From positions 1 through 64,000 of the forward strand of contig DASWED010000065.1 of the NCBI GenBank assembly GCA_036394995.1: DNA of 64,000 nucleotides. The letters run 5' to 3'. The stretch is from DASWED01 sp036394995 (lineage in GTDB: Bacteria; Actinomycetota; UBA4738; JACQTL01). A program made the translations under genes and the position numbers. How positions within the stretch are numbered: the first letter of the stretch is position 1; each line of letters begins with the position of its first letter. Under the pieces are notes generated by a model, which saw only the letters and a list, made by a program, of their open reading frames with translations, was not told where the DNA came from and ran no database searches. Of this stretch, positions 31,698 through 39,667 are shown piece by piece.

Positions 31698-32050
31698 CCT
31701 CGTTCGTCAAGAACCTCACCGTGGACTGCGAGGACGCGCTCGCCGTGGCCCGGTTCTGGGCCGCTGCCCTGGGCTCGAACGTGGACGAGGAGTCGACGCC
31801 CGAGAAGGCCTACGTCGAGGCCGCGGGGTGGGGCGGGCCGAACATCTGGTTCCGGGGGCGGCGGGGCCCGAAGACCGCGCCGAACCGGCTGCACCTCGAC
31901 CTCCGTTCGATGACCACGATGGAGGAGGAGGTCGCGCGGCTGGTCGGGCTGGGGGCCGCGGTGGTGGAGCGGTTCGAAGACATCGTGGTCATGCAGGACC
32001 CGGAGGGCAACGAGTTCTGCGTGGAGCCCGGTCTGGGGGACGGGGTGTGA
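31694..32050 (+). CDS. VOC-superfamily (glyoxalase-like) protein
   Basis: A 118-residue single VOC module: FVKNLTVDCEDALAVARFWA opens the first beta-alpha-beta unit, NRLHLDLRSMTTMEEEVARL the second, and MQDPEGNEFCVEPG ends it with the usual Glu ligand. Such proteins dimerise to form a metal site; this actinobacterial subgroup has no fixed reaction. ATGA overlap with the aminotransferase and GTGA overlap with the next frame make it part of one coupled operon. Confidence 0.85.
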   Translation: MTSFVKNLTVDCEDALAVARFWAAALGSNVDEESTPEKAYVEAAGWGGPNIWFRGRRGPKTAPNRLHLDLRSMTTMEEEVARLVGLGAAVVERFEDIVVMQDPEGNEFCVEPGLGDGV

Positions 32051-32982
32051 CGGTGTCGGGCGCGTCGAAGGTGGTGTCCATGCGGGAGGCCGTGGCCTCG
32101 CTGGTTCACGACGGCGACACCGTGGCCATCGAGGGGTTCACCCACCTGATCTGCTTCGCGGCCGGCCACGAGATCATCCGCCAGAGCCGGCGCGACCTGA
32201 CGCTGTGCCGGATGACGCCGGACGTGATCTACGATCAGATGATCGGGGCCGGCGTGGCCTCGAAGCTGGTGTTCTCGTGGCTGGGGAACCCGGGGGTGGG
32301 TTCGCTGCACGCGATCCGCCGGCGCATCGAGGGCGTGGACGGCCCGGCGCCGCTCGAGATCGAGGAGTAGTCGCACTTCGGGATGGTGTGCCGGTACACG
32401 GCCGGCGCGTCGCGCCTGCCGTTCTTCCCGCTCCGTTCGTACGAGCATTCGGACCTGCCGGTGGCGAACCCCCGGATCGTCCCGGTGGCGTCGCCCTACG
32501 ACCCTTCGGACGTGGTCTACGCTGTGCCGCCCCTGAACCCCGACGTGACGATCGTGCACACCCAGCGGGCGGACGCCGAGGGCAACACCCAGATCTGGGG
32601 GTTGTTGGGATGCCAGAAGGAGGCCGCGTTCGCGGCGGAGCGGGTCATCGTGGTGTGCGAGGAGCTGGTGGACCAGTCCGTGATCCGTTCGGACCCCAAT
32701 CGAACGGTGATCCCCGGGCTGATCGTGGACGCGGTGGTGGTGCAGCCCGGCGCGTGCCACCCGAGCTATGCCCAGGGCCACTACGACCGCGACAACCAGT
32801 TCTACCTGGCCTGGGACGCGGTGGCCCGAGACCCGGAGAACCTGGAACGGTGGCTGGCCGAGTGGGTGTTCGATCTGGCGGACCACGACGAGTACCTCGC
32901 CAAGCTCGGCGACCGCTGGCCCGAGCTCCAGCAGATCGGCAACGCCCCCAGCGGCGAAGTCAACTACGGTCGATACGCCTGA
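32047..32982 (+). pseudogene. CoA-transferase subunit A (GctA/IpdA type) interrupted by an in-frame amber codon
   Basis: The two halves are in the same frame and together make a normal-length (about 310 residues) CoA-transferase alpha subunit: SMREAVASLVHDGDTVAIEG at the start, MIGAGVASKLVFSWLGNPG, then PAPLEIEE-stop-SHFGMVCRYTAGA, FFPLRSYEHSDLP, and QPGACHPSYAQGHYDRDNQF near the end. The family has Tyr (TAC) at the stop position, so one C-to-G change (TAG 32368-32370) explains the break. The catalytic beta subunit, normally the next gene, is missing; a toxin-antitoxin pair follows. An ATG at 32383 could re-start the second half. Decay is most likely; sequencing error is the alternative. Confidence 0.8.
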
Positions 32983-33043
32983 TCTTGGGTCCTCGCCGTC
33001 GGAGGGACGCGACTGCCTCGGGCCGCCGATCCGTCGCAATGTA

Positions 33044-33058
33044 GTAGTATGCAACTAC
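33044..33058 (+). promoter_or_regulatory. Autoregulatory operator/promoter of the HTH-PIN module
   Basis: GTAGT (33044-33048) and ACTAC (33054-33058) form an inverted repeat with a 5-bp spacer. It overlaps TAGTAT (33045-33050), a -10 box 9 nt before the ATG, so the mRNA is probably leaderless and binding of the HTH protein here would block it. Confidence 0.5.
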
Positions 33059-33059
33059 G

Positions 33060-33308
33060 ATGTTGACGGTTCCCGAGGCGGCCAGACGCGTGGGGCGTGA
33101 TCCGGAAACCGTTCGGCGATGGATCCGGTCCGGGAAGCTCCGGTCCCAGCGGGTCGGGACCCAGCACCTGGTGGACGAGCGGGAGCTGGATGCGCTTGCG
33201 GCGACGTGGCAGACGGCCACGCTCCCGCCGGGCTGGAGGCGGATGGCCTCCGGAGAGCCGATGCCTGACGTGGTGCGTCTCGTGCGCGAGGCTCGTGAGG
33301 GGCGCTGA
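33060..33308 (+). CDS. Excisionase/MerR-type HTH antitoxin
   Basis: An 82-residue DNA-binding protein: LTVPEAARRVGRDPETVRRW and IRSGKLRSQRVGTQHLVDERE form the winged helix of the excisionase (BldC-like) family. The C-terminal part (LPPGWRRMASGEPMPDVVRL) is the likely toxin-binding tail. The next gene is a PIN ribonuclease starting directly at its stop, so this is read as the antitoxin of a type II module with an unusual (non-RHH, non-AbrB) DNA-binding domain. A direct-repeat or palindromic operator lies just upstream. Confidence 0.85.
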   Translation: MLTVPEAARRVGRDPETVRRWIRSGKLRSQRVGTQHLVDERELDALAATWQTATLPPGWRRMASGEPMPDVVRLVREAREGR

Positions 33309-33701
33309 GTGCTGGTCGTGGACGCGACGGTGGCCGTCGCGGCATGCCTCGGTGAAGCCGCGTTCGAGGAGCTCGGAGACGACGCCCTGGTCGCCCCTCC
33401 GTTGCTGTGGCCGGAGACGCGGTCCACTCTCCACCTTGCCGCCTGGTCGAAGCGGATCGGCGCCGAACAAGCCCAAGGCGCCTTCGCGAGGCTCGAACGG
33501 GCTCCGGTGCGTCTCCGCAACCCGGCCGCACTCGGGCGGGAGGCCTGGCGGCTGGCCGACCGGCTCGGCTGGGGCAGGACGTGCGACGCCGAATATGCCG
33601 CGCTGGCGTCGTTGCTTCGTTGCAGAGTCGTCACCCTCGACAAGCGATTCCGTGGCGGCGCCGACCGGCTCGGATTCGTCGTCCTTCCCGAGGAGATCTG
33701 A
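33309..33701 (+). CDS. PIN-domain ribonuclease toxin (VapC-like)
   Basis: A 130-residue PIN protein. Conserved acids: the first Asp in LVVDATVAVAACLGE (residue 5), Glu in LLWPETRSTLH near 37, the Asp in GRTCDAEYAALA near 94 and another in VVTLDKRFRGGADRLG near 112. These bind Mg/Mn for RNA cleavage. It starts with GTG immediately after the antitoxin stop. VapC toxins cleave tRNA or rRNA; the target is not predictable. Confidence 0.9.
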   Translation: MLVVDATVAVAACLGEAAFEELGDDALVAPPLLWPETRSTLHLAAWSKRIGAEQAQGAFARLERAPVRLRNPAALGREAWRLADRLGWGRTCDAEYAALASLLRCRVVTLDKRFRGGADRLGFVVLPEEI

Positions 33702-33704
33702 ACC

Positions 33705-35051
33705 GTGGGTGGCGAGAATGCCATGGAGAATCGGGCTGTGACGCACGTGTTCCGGCGGGATGCCCAGGACGGGATGCCGGTTGCCGTTCGGGCTGACGGC
33801 GCCTGGATCACCGATTCCGGCGGCAGGCGCTATCTCGATGCAGCCGGCGGGGCCATCGTCGTGAACATCGGCCACGGCGACGCCGACGTCGTTCGGGCCA
33901 TGCACGAGCAGGCGGCCGCCGTCGCGTACGTGCACGGGACGCAGTTCACGACCGAGGCGTTGGAGGCGTACGCGGACGAGCTGGCCCCGCTGTTGCCGCT
34001 CGACGAACCTCGGATCTATCCGGTGAGCGGCGGCTCGGAGGCGGTGGAGACCGCGCTGAAGATGGCCCGGGCCTATCACCTGGCCCGGGGGGACTCGGGG
34101 CGGCACCGGGTCATCGCGCGATGGGGGTCGTATCACGGGAACAGCCGCGGGGCGCTCGACGCGTCGGGGCGGGAGTCGCTCCGGCGGCCGTACGAACCGT
34201 GGCTGGGCCAGGCGCTCCACGTTCCGGCCGTGTACGAGTACCGGTGCCCGCTGCCCGAGCATCCGCAGGGGTGCGGCGCGGCGCACGCCGACGAGCTGGA
34301 GCGGGCGATCCTGGAGGCCGGCCCAGAGACCGTGGCCGCGTTCATCGCCGAGCCGGTCGGCGGCGCGACGCTCGGCGCCGCGGTTCCGCCCGACGACTAC
34401 TGGCCGGCCGTCGCCGACGTGTGCCGGCGGCACGCGGTCCTGCTCATCGCCGACGAGGTCATGACCGGGTTCGGCCGGACCGGTCGGTGGTTCGGGCTGG
34501 ACCACTGGGGCACGAGAGCCGACATCCTCACGGCCGGCAAGGGCGCAGCCTCCGGCTACTGGCCCCTCGGCCTGGCGGTCGCGAGCGGCCGCGTCGCCGA
34601 GACGCTCAGCCGGGGCGGGTTCGTCCACGGGTTCACGTACTCGCACCACGCTGTGGGGGCCGCCGTGGGGCGCGCGGTCCTGCGACGGCTCCAGCAGGAC
34701 CACCTGGTCGAACGGAGTCGTGAGCTCGGCGAGCGGCTGTTCAAGGACCTCACCGCCGCATTGAGCGACTCGCCCCACGTGGGGGACGTCCGCGGGTTGG
34801 GAACGATGATCGGGATGGAGCTCGTCGCGGACCGTTCGACCAGGGAGCCGTTCTCGCGCGGGGAGCGTGCCACCGAGCGCGTCGTCAGGGCCGCCCGCGA
34901 CGCGGGCCTCCTGCTGTACTCGAGCACCGGCTGCGCCGACGGGACGAACGGCGACCTGGTGATGGTCGGGCCGCCGTTCGTGCTCACCGACGACGACGCC
35001 GACCGGCTCGTCGAGCTCACCGCCCGGGCCGTCGGGAAACTCTCCGCGTGA
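33705..35051 (+). CDS. Class III aminotransferase (omega-amino acid/pyruvate type)
   Basis: A 448-residue PLP-dependent aminotransferase distinct from the GabT-like one. Motifs: YLDAAGGAIVVNIGHGDADV, PVSGGSEAVETALKMAR, RWGSYHGNSRGALDASG, FIAEPVGGATLGAAVPPD, LIADEVMTGFGRTGRWFGLD and PLP lysine in ILTAGKGAASGYWPLG. It belongs to the branch with adenosylmethionine-8-amino-7-oxononanoate and beta-alanine/taurine-pyruvate aminotransferases. GTG 33705 or ATG 33723 may start it. It is coupled to the following deacetylase (GTGA), so an acetylated polyamine or amino acid substrate is conceivable. Confidence 0.9.
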   Translation: MGGENAMENRAVTHVFRRDAQDGMPVAVRADGAWITDSGGRRYLDAAGGAIVVNIGHGDADVVRAMHEQAAAVAYVHGTQFTTEALEAYADELAPLLPLDEPRIYPVSGGSEAVETALKMARAYHLARGDSGRHRVIARWGSYHGNSRGALDASGRESLRRPYEPWLGQALHVPAVYEYRCPLPEHPQGCGAAHADELERAILEAGPETVAAFIAEPVGGATLGAAVPPDDYWPAVADVCRRHAVLLIADEVMTGFGRTGRWFGLDHWGTRADILTAGKGAASGYWPLGLAVASGRVAETLSRGGFVHGFTYSHHAVGAAVGRAVLRRLQQDHLVERSRELGERLFKDLTAALSDSPHVGDVRGLGTMIGMELVADRSTREPFSRGERATERVVRAARDAGLLLYSSTGCADGTNGDLVMVGPPFVLTDDDADRLVELTARAVGKLSA

Positions 35052-36136
35052 GCGACCGCGTCTCGCTCGTGGTCACGCCGGAGGCGCGCGGCTACGACCA
35101 CGGCCCCCAGCATCCCCTGCGCCCCGCCCGCGTCCTCCTCACGTGGGAGCTGATCCGGGCCTACGGCCTGACCGGCCTCGACAACGTGGCCGAGACCCCC
35201 GGCCGCACCGCCACCGACGACGAGATTGCGCTGGTCCACACCGACGAGTTCATCGACGTCACGAAGCGCGCGGGACACGGCGAGCGCGGCTCATGGGCCC
35301 GGTTCGGCTACGGCCCCGGCGACAACCCGATCTTCCGGAACATGCACGAGGCCGCGGCCGCGGTGGTCGGCGCCTCGATCGTCGCGGCCGACGAGGTCGC
35401 GTCGGGGCGGGCCCAGCACGCGTTCAACGCCGCCGGCGGCCTCCACCACGCCATGCCCGCACGTGCGTCCGGCTTCTGCGTCTACGACGACCCCGCGGTG
35501 GCCATCGCGTGGCTGCTCCAGCAGGGCGTGGAGCGGGTGGCCTACGTCGACGTTGACGTCCACCACGGCGACGGGCCCCAGGCGATCTTCTACGAGGATC
35601 CCCGGGTGCTGACGATCTCGATCCACGAGTCCGGCCGGTACCTGTTCCCGGGGACGGGGTTCGAGAACGAACGGGGCCGCGGGGAGGCCGAGGGGACCAA
35701 GGTGAACGTCCCCCTCCCGCCGATGGCCGACGACGACGTGTGGCTCTCGGCCTTCCGGGCCACCGTCCCGGCCCGGGTGGAGGAGTTCCGCCCGGACGTG
35801 CTGGTCACCCAGCTCGGCTGCGACACCCACGCCACCGATCCCCTGGCCCACCTCCAGCTCACCACCCGGGCGTACCGGGAGGCCGCGCGCACGCTCCACG
35901 AGCTCGCGCACGAGGTGGCGAACGGGCGGTGGGTCGCCACCGGCGGCGGCGGCTACCAGTGGGCCCGGGTGGTTCCCCGGGCCTGGACCATCTACTTCGC
36001 GGAGATGGCCGGGGCGGACATCCCCGACCGGGTCCCGGAGCGGTGGCGCCGGGAGGCCGAATCGGAGGCCGGCGAACCGGTCCCCGACACCCTCACCGAC
36101 CCCCCGGTCGAACACCAGGAGCGGTCCTGGTGGTGA
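35048..36136 (+). CDS. Class II histone-deacetylase-like (AcuC/AphA type) amidohydrolase
   Basis: A 362-residue zinc deacetylase of the arginase/deacetylase fold. The catalytic His pair is in AGGLHHAMPARASGFCVYDD, zinc ligands in YVDVDVHHGDGPQ (Asp and His) and LGCDTHATDPLAHL (Asp), and the transition-state Tyr in TGGGGYQWARV. Bacterial relatives deacetylate acetyl-CoA synthetase (AcuC) or acetylpolyamines. Start GTG overlaps the aminotransferase stop. The pairing with an omega-aminotransferase leans toward an acetylated amine substrate, but that is inference. Confidence 0.92.
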   Translation: MSDRVSLVVTPEARGYDHGPQHPLRPARVLLTWELIRAYGLTGLDNVAETPGRTATDDEIALVHTDEFIDVTKRAGHGERGSWARFGYGPGDNPIFRNMHEAAAAVVGASIVAADEVASGRAQHAFNAAGGLHHAMPARASGFCVYDDPAVAIAWLLQQGVERVAYVDVDVHHGDGPQAIFYEDPRVLTISIHESGRYLFPGTGFENERGRGEAEGTKVNVPLPPMADDDVWLSAFRATVPARVEEFRPDVLVTQLGCDTHATDPLAHLQLTTRAYREAARTLHELAHEVANGRWVATGGGGYQWARVVPRAWTIYFAEMAGADIPDRVPERWRREAESEAGEPVPDTLTDPPVEHQERSWW

Positions 36137-36171
36137 CGCTGCCGAACCCCCTGCGGGAAGGAGCCCCCTGA
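36133..36171 (+). CDS. 12-codon mini-ORF bridging the deacetylase and pyruvate kinase genes
   Basis: GTG 36133 overlaps the deacetylase stop (GTGA), and the frame (MTLPNPLREGAP) ends at TGA 36169-36171, overlapping a CTG that is in frame with pyruvate kinase (CTGA). It contains GGAAGGAG, the only good ribosome-binding sequence here. It may be only a spacer, or a coupling device that delivers ribosomes to the CTG. Confidence 0.3.
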   Translation: MTLPNPLREGAP

Positions 36172-37664
36172 GTTCACGCGAAGAGCGCCGCGGCGCCGAG
36201 GGACTCGGTGCGGCCCGCACGAAGCTCATGTGCACGCTCGGCCCGGCCACGCCCGACACCGACGCCGTGGAGCGGCTGGCCGGGGTCGGCGCCGACGTGT
36301 TCCGGGTCAACCTTTCCCACGGGACCCCGGAGGAGCACGCGAAGGAGGTCCGGGGTGTCCGGGAGGCGGAGGAGCGCGTCGGCCGACCCCTGGCCGTCCT
36401 GGCCGACCTCCCCGGTCCGAAGGTCCGGCTGGGGGAGATCGAAGGCGACGAGGTGGAGCTCTCCGAGGGCAGCCGGTTCGAACTCCGCCCGGGCGCCGGC
36501 GGCTCCGGGAACGACGGGAACGACGACGGCGACGGGGACCACGGCGACGAGTCCGGCGCCACCGTGACCTACGACGGTCTGGCCCAGGACCTCGAGCCGG
36601 GCGACAAGGTGCACCTCGCCGACGGCGCGGTGGAGCTTGTGGTCGACGGGATCGAGGGCGACGTGGTCATCACCCGCGTGGTCCGGTCCGGAACGGTGGG
36701 CTCGGGCCAGGGGGTGAACGTCCCCGCGGAGAAGCTGGGGCTCCCCGGGATCACCGATCGCGACCGCGAGGGCCTCCGCGAGGCGCTGGAGCTCGGCGTG
36801 GACGGGCTCCTCCAGTCGTTCGTCCGGAGCGCGGACGACATCCTGGAGCTCCGGTCGCTCATGGAGGGCCGTCGGCTCCCCATCATGGCGAAGATCGAGA
36901 CCGGCCTCGCGGTGGAACGGTTCGACGACATCGTCGCGACGGCCGAGGCCATCATGGTGGCCCGCGGCGACCTCGGGGTGGAGCTCCCCATGGAGGAGGT
37001 CCCGATCCTGCAGAAGGACCTCCTGCGCCGGGCCCGGATCCAGGGCGTCCCCGGCGTCGTGGCCACCCAGATGCTGGAGTCGATGCAGCACGCGTCCCGC
37101 CCCACCCGGGCCGAGGCCACGGACGTGGCGAACGCGGTGCTGGACGGGGCCGATTCGGTGATGCTCTCGGCCGAGACCGCGGTGGGGGACTACCCGATCG
37201 AGGCCGCCCTGGCCGCCACCCGGATCTGCGAGGAGGCCGAACGGCTCGGCGCGAAGTTCGCCATCCCGATGCCCGACTGCACCCACCGGGACCAGCCCTC
37301 GGCCATCGCCCACGCCGCCGCCGACGTGGTGGCCCGCCACCCCGACGTGGTGGCCATCGCGTGCTACACGCGAAGCGGCGGCACCCCCCGCCTCCTGGCC
37401 CGGGAGCGGCCCGCGGTGCCGATCTTCGTCCTGGTCCCCGACCAGACGGTCCGCCGGCGGCTGACGGTGATCTGGGGAATCCAGCCCCTGGCGGCCGAGA
37501 TGCCGGCCGACACCGACGAGATGATCCACCGCATGGACCGGGCCCTGGTGGAACGAGGGCTGGCTCAGGAGGGCCAGGCGGTGGTCATGGTCGCCCCCGC
37601 CCCGTTGGGCCGAGCCCACACGAACCTGCTGAAGATCCACCGGCTCGGTTCGCCGGCCGACTGA
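36168..37664 (+). CDS. pyk: Pyruvate kinase, apparently CTG-initiated
   Basis: Pyruvate kinase, converting phosphoenolpyruvate and ADP to pyruvate and ATP. The conserved N-terminal strand TKLMCTLGPATPDTDAVERL begins before the first in-frame ATG (36228), so the true start must be upstream. The only sensible site is CTG 36168, with GGAAGGAG 5 nt before it; this gives 498 residues. Other motifs: FRVNLSHGTPEEH, VLADLPGPKVRLGEI, the catalytic Lys in PIMAKIETGLAVE, IMVARGDLGVELPMEEV, and ATQMLESMQHASRPTRAEAT. The B domain carries a Gly/Asp-rich insertion (about residues 112-130, GNDGNDDGDGDHGDESG) not usual in the family. Confidence 0.94.
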   Translation: MSSREERRGAEGLGAARTKLMCTLGPATPDTDAVERLAGVGADVFRVNLSHGTPEEHAKEVRGVREAEERVGRPLAVLADLPGPKVRLGEIEGDEVELSEGSRFELRPGAGGSGNDGNDDGDGDHGDESGATVTYDGLAQDLEPGDKVHLADGAVELVVDGIEGDVVITRVVRSGTVGSGQGVNVPAEKLGLPGITDRDREGLREALELGVDGLLQSFVRSADDILELRSLMEGRRLPIMAKIETGLAVERFDDIVATAEAIMVARGDLGVELPMEEVPILQKDLLRRARIQGVPGVVATQMLESMQHASRPTRAEATDVANAVLDGADSVMLSAETAVGDYPIEAALAATRICEEAERLGAKFAIPMPDCTHRDQPSAIAHAAADVVARHPDVVAIACYTRSGGTPRLLARERPAVPIFVLVPDQTVRRRLTVIWGIQPLAAEMPADTDEMIHRMDRALVERGLAQEGQAVVMVAPAPLGRAHTNLLKIHRLGSPAD

Positions 37665-37716
37665 TCCCGGGTACTCCGCGCGCGATCGGCGCGGCGAGCG
37701 GGACGACCCGTCCCAT

Positions 37717-38715
37717 TCAGGTCTTCACGGTCTTCGACACGCTGGCGAAGTCGGCGCCGTTCATCGTCTTCTGGCCGCCGGAGTCGAACTTCGCGGTGAT
37801 GCTCCCCGACGAGTAGACCTCCTGGACGGTCGTGGTCTTGCACGTCGTGCCCGACACCGAGGGGGCACCCGTCTTCACGAAATGGATGACGTTGGCCCCG
37901 AACGGAGCGGCCGCGTTCCCGCTGACCGCCACGGCGAACCCGGACGACACCGTGAAGGCCGACAGCGGCGCGGACACGAAGATGCTGTGTCCGATGGAGG
38001 CCGGCGCGTCGCTCTTGCTGTACGACATGGAGATGAACGCCCTCCCCGACGACAGGGGGCGCGACGCCGACACGTTCAGTGGCTTGGAGCTCTGCGACGC
38101 GAAGAACGAGTACCCCTGGGAGCACGTGGTCGGACCCGGCGGGCACGTCTTTCCGTTGCTCACGACCTTGGTGACCGTCACGGGGAACGACGACCGGTTG
38201 ATCGTGTGGAAGTAGTTGTCGTTCGCGTTGAGAGAGAAGCTCCCGGACAGGGTGCCGGTCCGCGTGCTGAACGATCCCGTGATCGTCCCGTTCGGGCACT
38301 TGGTCGCGACCGTCTTGAGCGCCGAGGCGTTCTTCAGGTGCATCGTGATCGATCCGAACTTCCCGAGGTCGGTGTGCGTGTTGATCTGGACGGGGTTCAG
38401 GTCGGAGTCGAAGGTCAGGTCGGCCCCGGGGAGCGTGAAGCTGTACGAATGGGTTTGCGTTGGATGGTTCCCGGTGGTGGCCGTGCGCGACAGCGAGATC
38501 GACAGATACCCGCTCGAGCCGCTCTTGTACGCCGAGAGCGACACGGTGTACGGCTTGTTCGGGACACTCACCGCGCTCGTCGACATCCCGAACGATGTCG
38601 TGGTCGCGGCGAATGCCGTGCCCGTGAGCGACGTCGCGAGAACGCCGAGCGTCATTGCGACGAGCGCGAAGAGGGCGCGGCTGCGGTGGGTCGAGGATGT
38701 ACCCGGACCTTCCAT
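37717..38715 (-). CDS. Secreted protein of unknown function
   Basis: A 332-residue exported protein. Signal peptide at about residues 14-36 (LFALVAMTLGVLATSLTGTAFA, cleavage after AFA). The mature part is rich in Ser, Thr and Gly and predicted all-beta, in two similar halves: each has a hydrophobic strand pair and a Lys-Cys-Pro motif (ATKCPNGTITGSFST, GKTCPPGPTTCSQG). Four or five cysteines could form disulfides. Codon use is less GC-biased than in neighbours, as in many secreted proteins. I do not recognise a family. Confidence 0.75.
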   Translation of the reverse strand: MEGPGTSSTHRSRALFALVAMTLGVLATSLTGTAFAATTTSFGMSTSAVSVPNKPYTVSLSAYKSGSSGYLSISLSRTATTGNHPTQTHSYSFTLPGADLTFDSDLNPVQINTHTDLGKFGSITMHLKNASALKTVATKCPNGTITGSFSTRTGTLSGSFSLNANDNYFHTINRSSFPVTVTKVVSNGKTCPPGPTTCSQGYSFFASQSSKPLNVSASRPLSSGRAFISMSYSKSDAPASIGHSIFVSAPLSAFTVSSGFAVAVSGNAAAPFGANVIHFVKTGAPSVSGTTCKTTTVQEVYSSGSITAKFDSGGQKTMNGADFASVSKTVKT

Positions 38716-38794
38716 GTGTTTCCCCCCTTTGGGTGCGATGGTTACATTTGTACGCCCCCCGGCCCCTCGGGGCAAGGGGAGGTTTCCTCCGGCG

Positions 38795-39610
38795 TCAGCC
38801 GTTGCCCCCATCCCGGAGGGGAGGCGGGGGCCCGTGACGGCGGACCTCGCCCGCGGTGGCCATCTTCACGCCGGCCCGGTACAGCGGCGGCGTGAGGATC
38901 CGGAACATCTGGAACGGGGCCAGCCAGCGGGGGATCGAGTACTCCGGCGCGATCCCCCGTTCGATGACCCTCGCGATGCCCTCGGCGATGCGCTCCGGCT
39001 TCATCACGAACTGCCGCGGGATCTCGTCGTTCGGGAACCCCTCGGTCGACACGAACCCCGGGTTCACCGACGTCACCTTCACGCCGAACGGCTGGAGCTC
39101 GTAGAACAGAGCCTCGGAGAACCCCACCACGGCGTGCTTCGACGCCCCGTACACGGACACGCCGGGGGTGGCGTACCGCCCGGCCAGCGACGCGACGTTC
39201 ACCACGTGCCCCCGCTTGCGCTCCAGGAACGACGGCAGGAACACCTTGGTCGCCCGCATCACGCCGAGGACGTTCACGTCGATCACCCGCTCGACCTGCT
39301 CCATCGAGACGTTCGCGAACGGCCCCCCGCCGGGGATGCCCGCATTGTTCACGAGCACGTCGACGGCGCCGAACGCGGACTCGGCGTCGCTGCGGAGGCG
39401 TTCGAGGCTGGCCGTGTCGGAGACGTCGGCGGCCACGGGGAGGGCCCGTCCGCCGCGGTCGGAGATCTGTTTGGCCAGGGCCGTGAGCCGGTCCTCCCGG
39501 CGGGCGGTCACCACCACGGCCGCCCCCTGCGACGACAGGTGCCAGGCCGCGGCCCGCCCGATCCCCGACGACGCCCCCGTGACCACGACCACCGAGTCCC
39601 TGAGCTCCAT
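38795..39610 (-). CDS. Short-chain dehydrogenase/reductase (classical SDR)
   Basis: A 271-residue NAD(P)-dependent SDR. Cofactor motif VVVTGASSGIGRAAAWHL, NNAG in VLVNNAGIPGG, catalytic Ser in VVNVASLAG and YxxxK in VSVYGASKHAVVGF. TARREDRL after strand 2 favours NADP. The long C-terminal part (residues 190-271) ends Pro-rich. The closest-looking relatives act on ketosteroids, fatty aldehydes or similar; the substrate is open. Confidence 0.9.
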   Translation of the reverse strand: MELRDSVVVVTGASSGIGRAAAWHLSSQGAAVVVTARREDRLTALAKQISDRGGRALPVAADVSDTASLERLRSDAESAFGAVDVLVNNAGIPGGGPFANVSMEQVERVIDVNVLGVMRATKVFLPSFLERKRGHVVNVASLAGRYATPGVSVYGASKHAVVGFSEALFYELQPFGVKVTSVNPGFVSTEGFPNDEIPRQFVMKPERIAEGIARVIERGIAPEYSIPRWLAPFQMFRILTPPLYRAGVKMATAGEVRRHGPPPPLRDGGNG

Positions 39611-39667
39611 GTGCCTGCGCCTCCTCGCGGCGGGGGCCGGGCGCGGGCTCCCTACAATGGTTGACGG

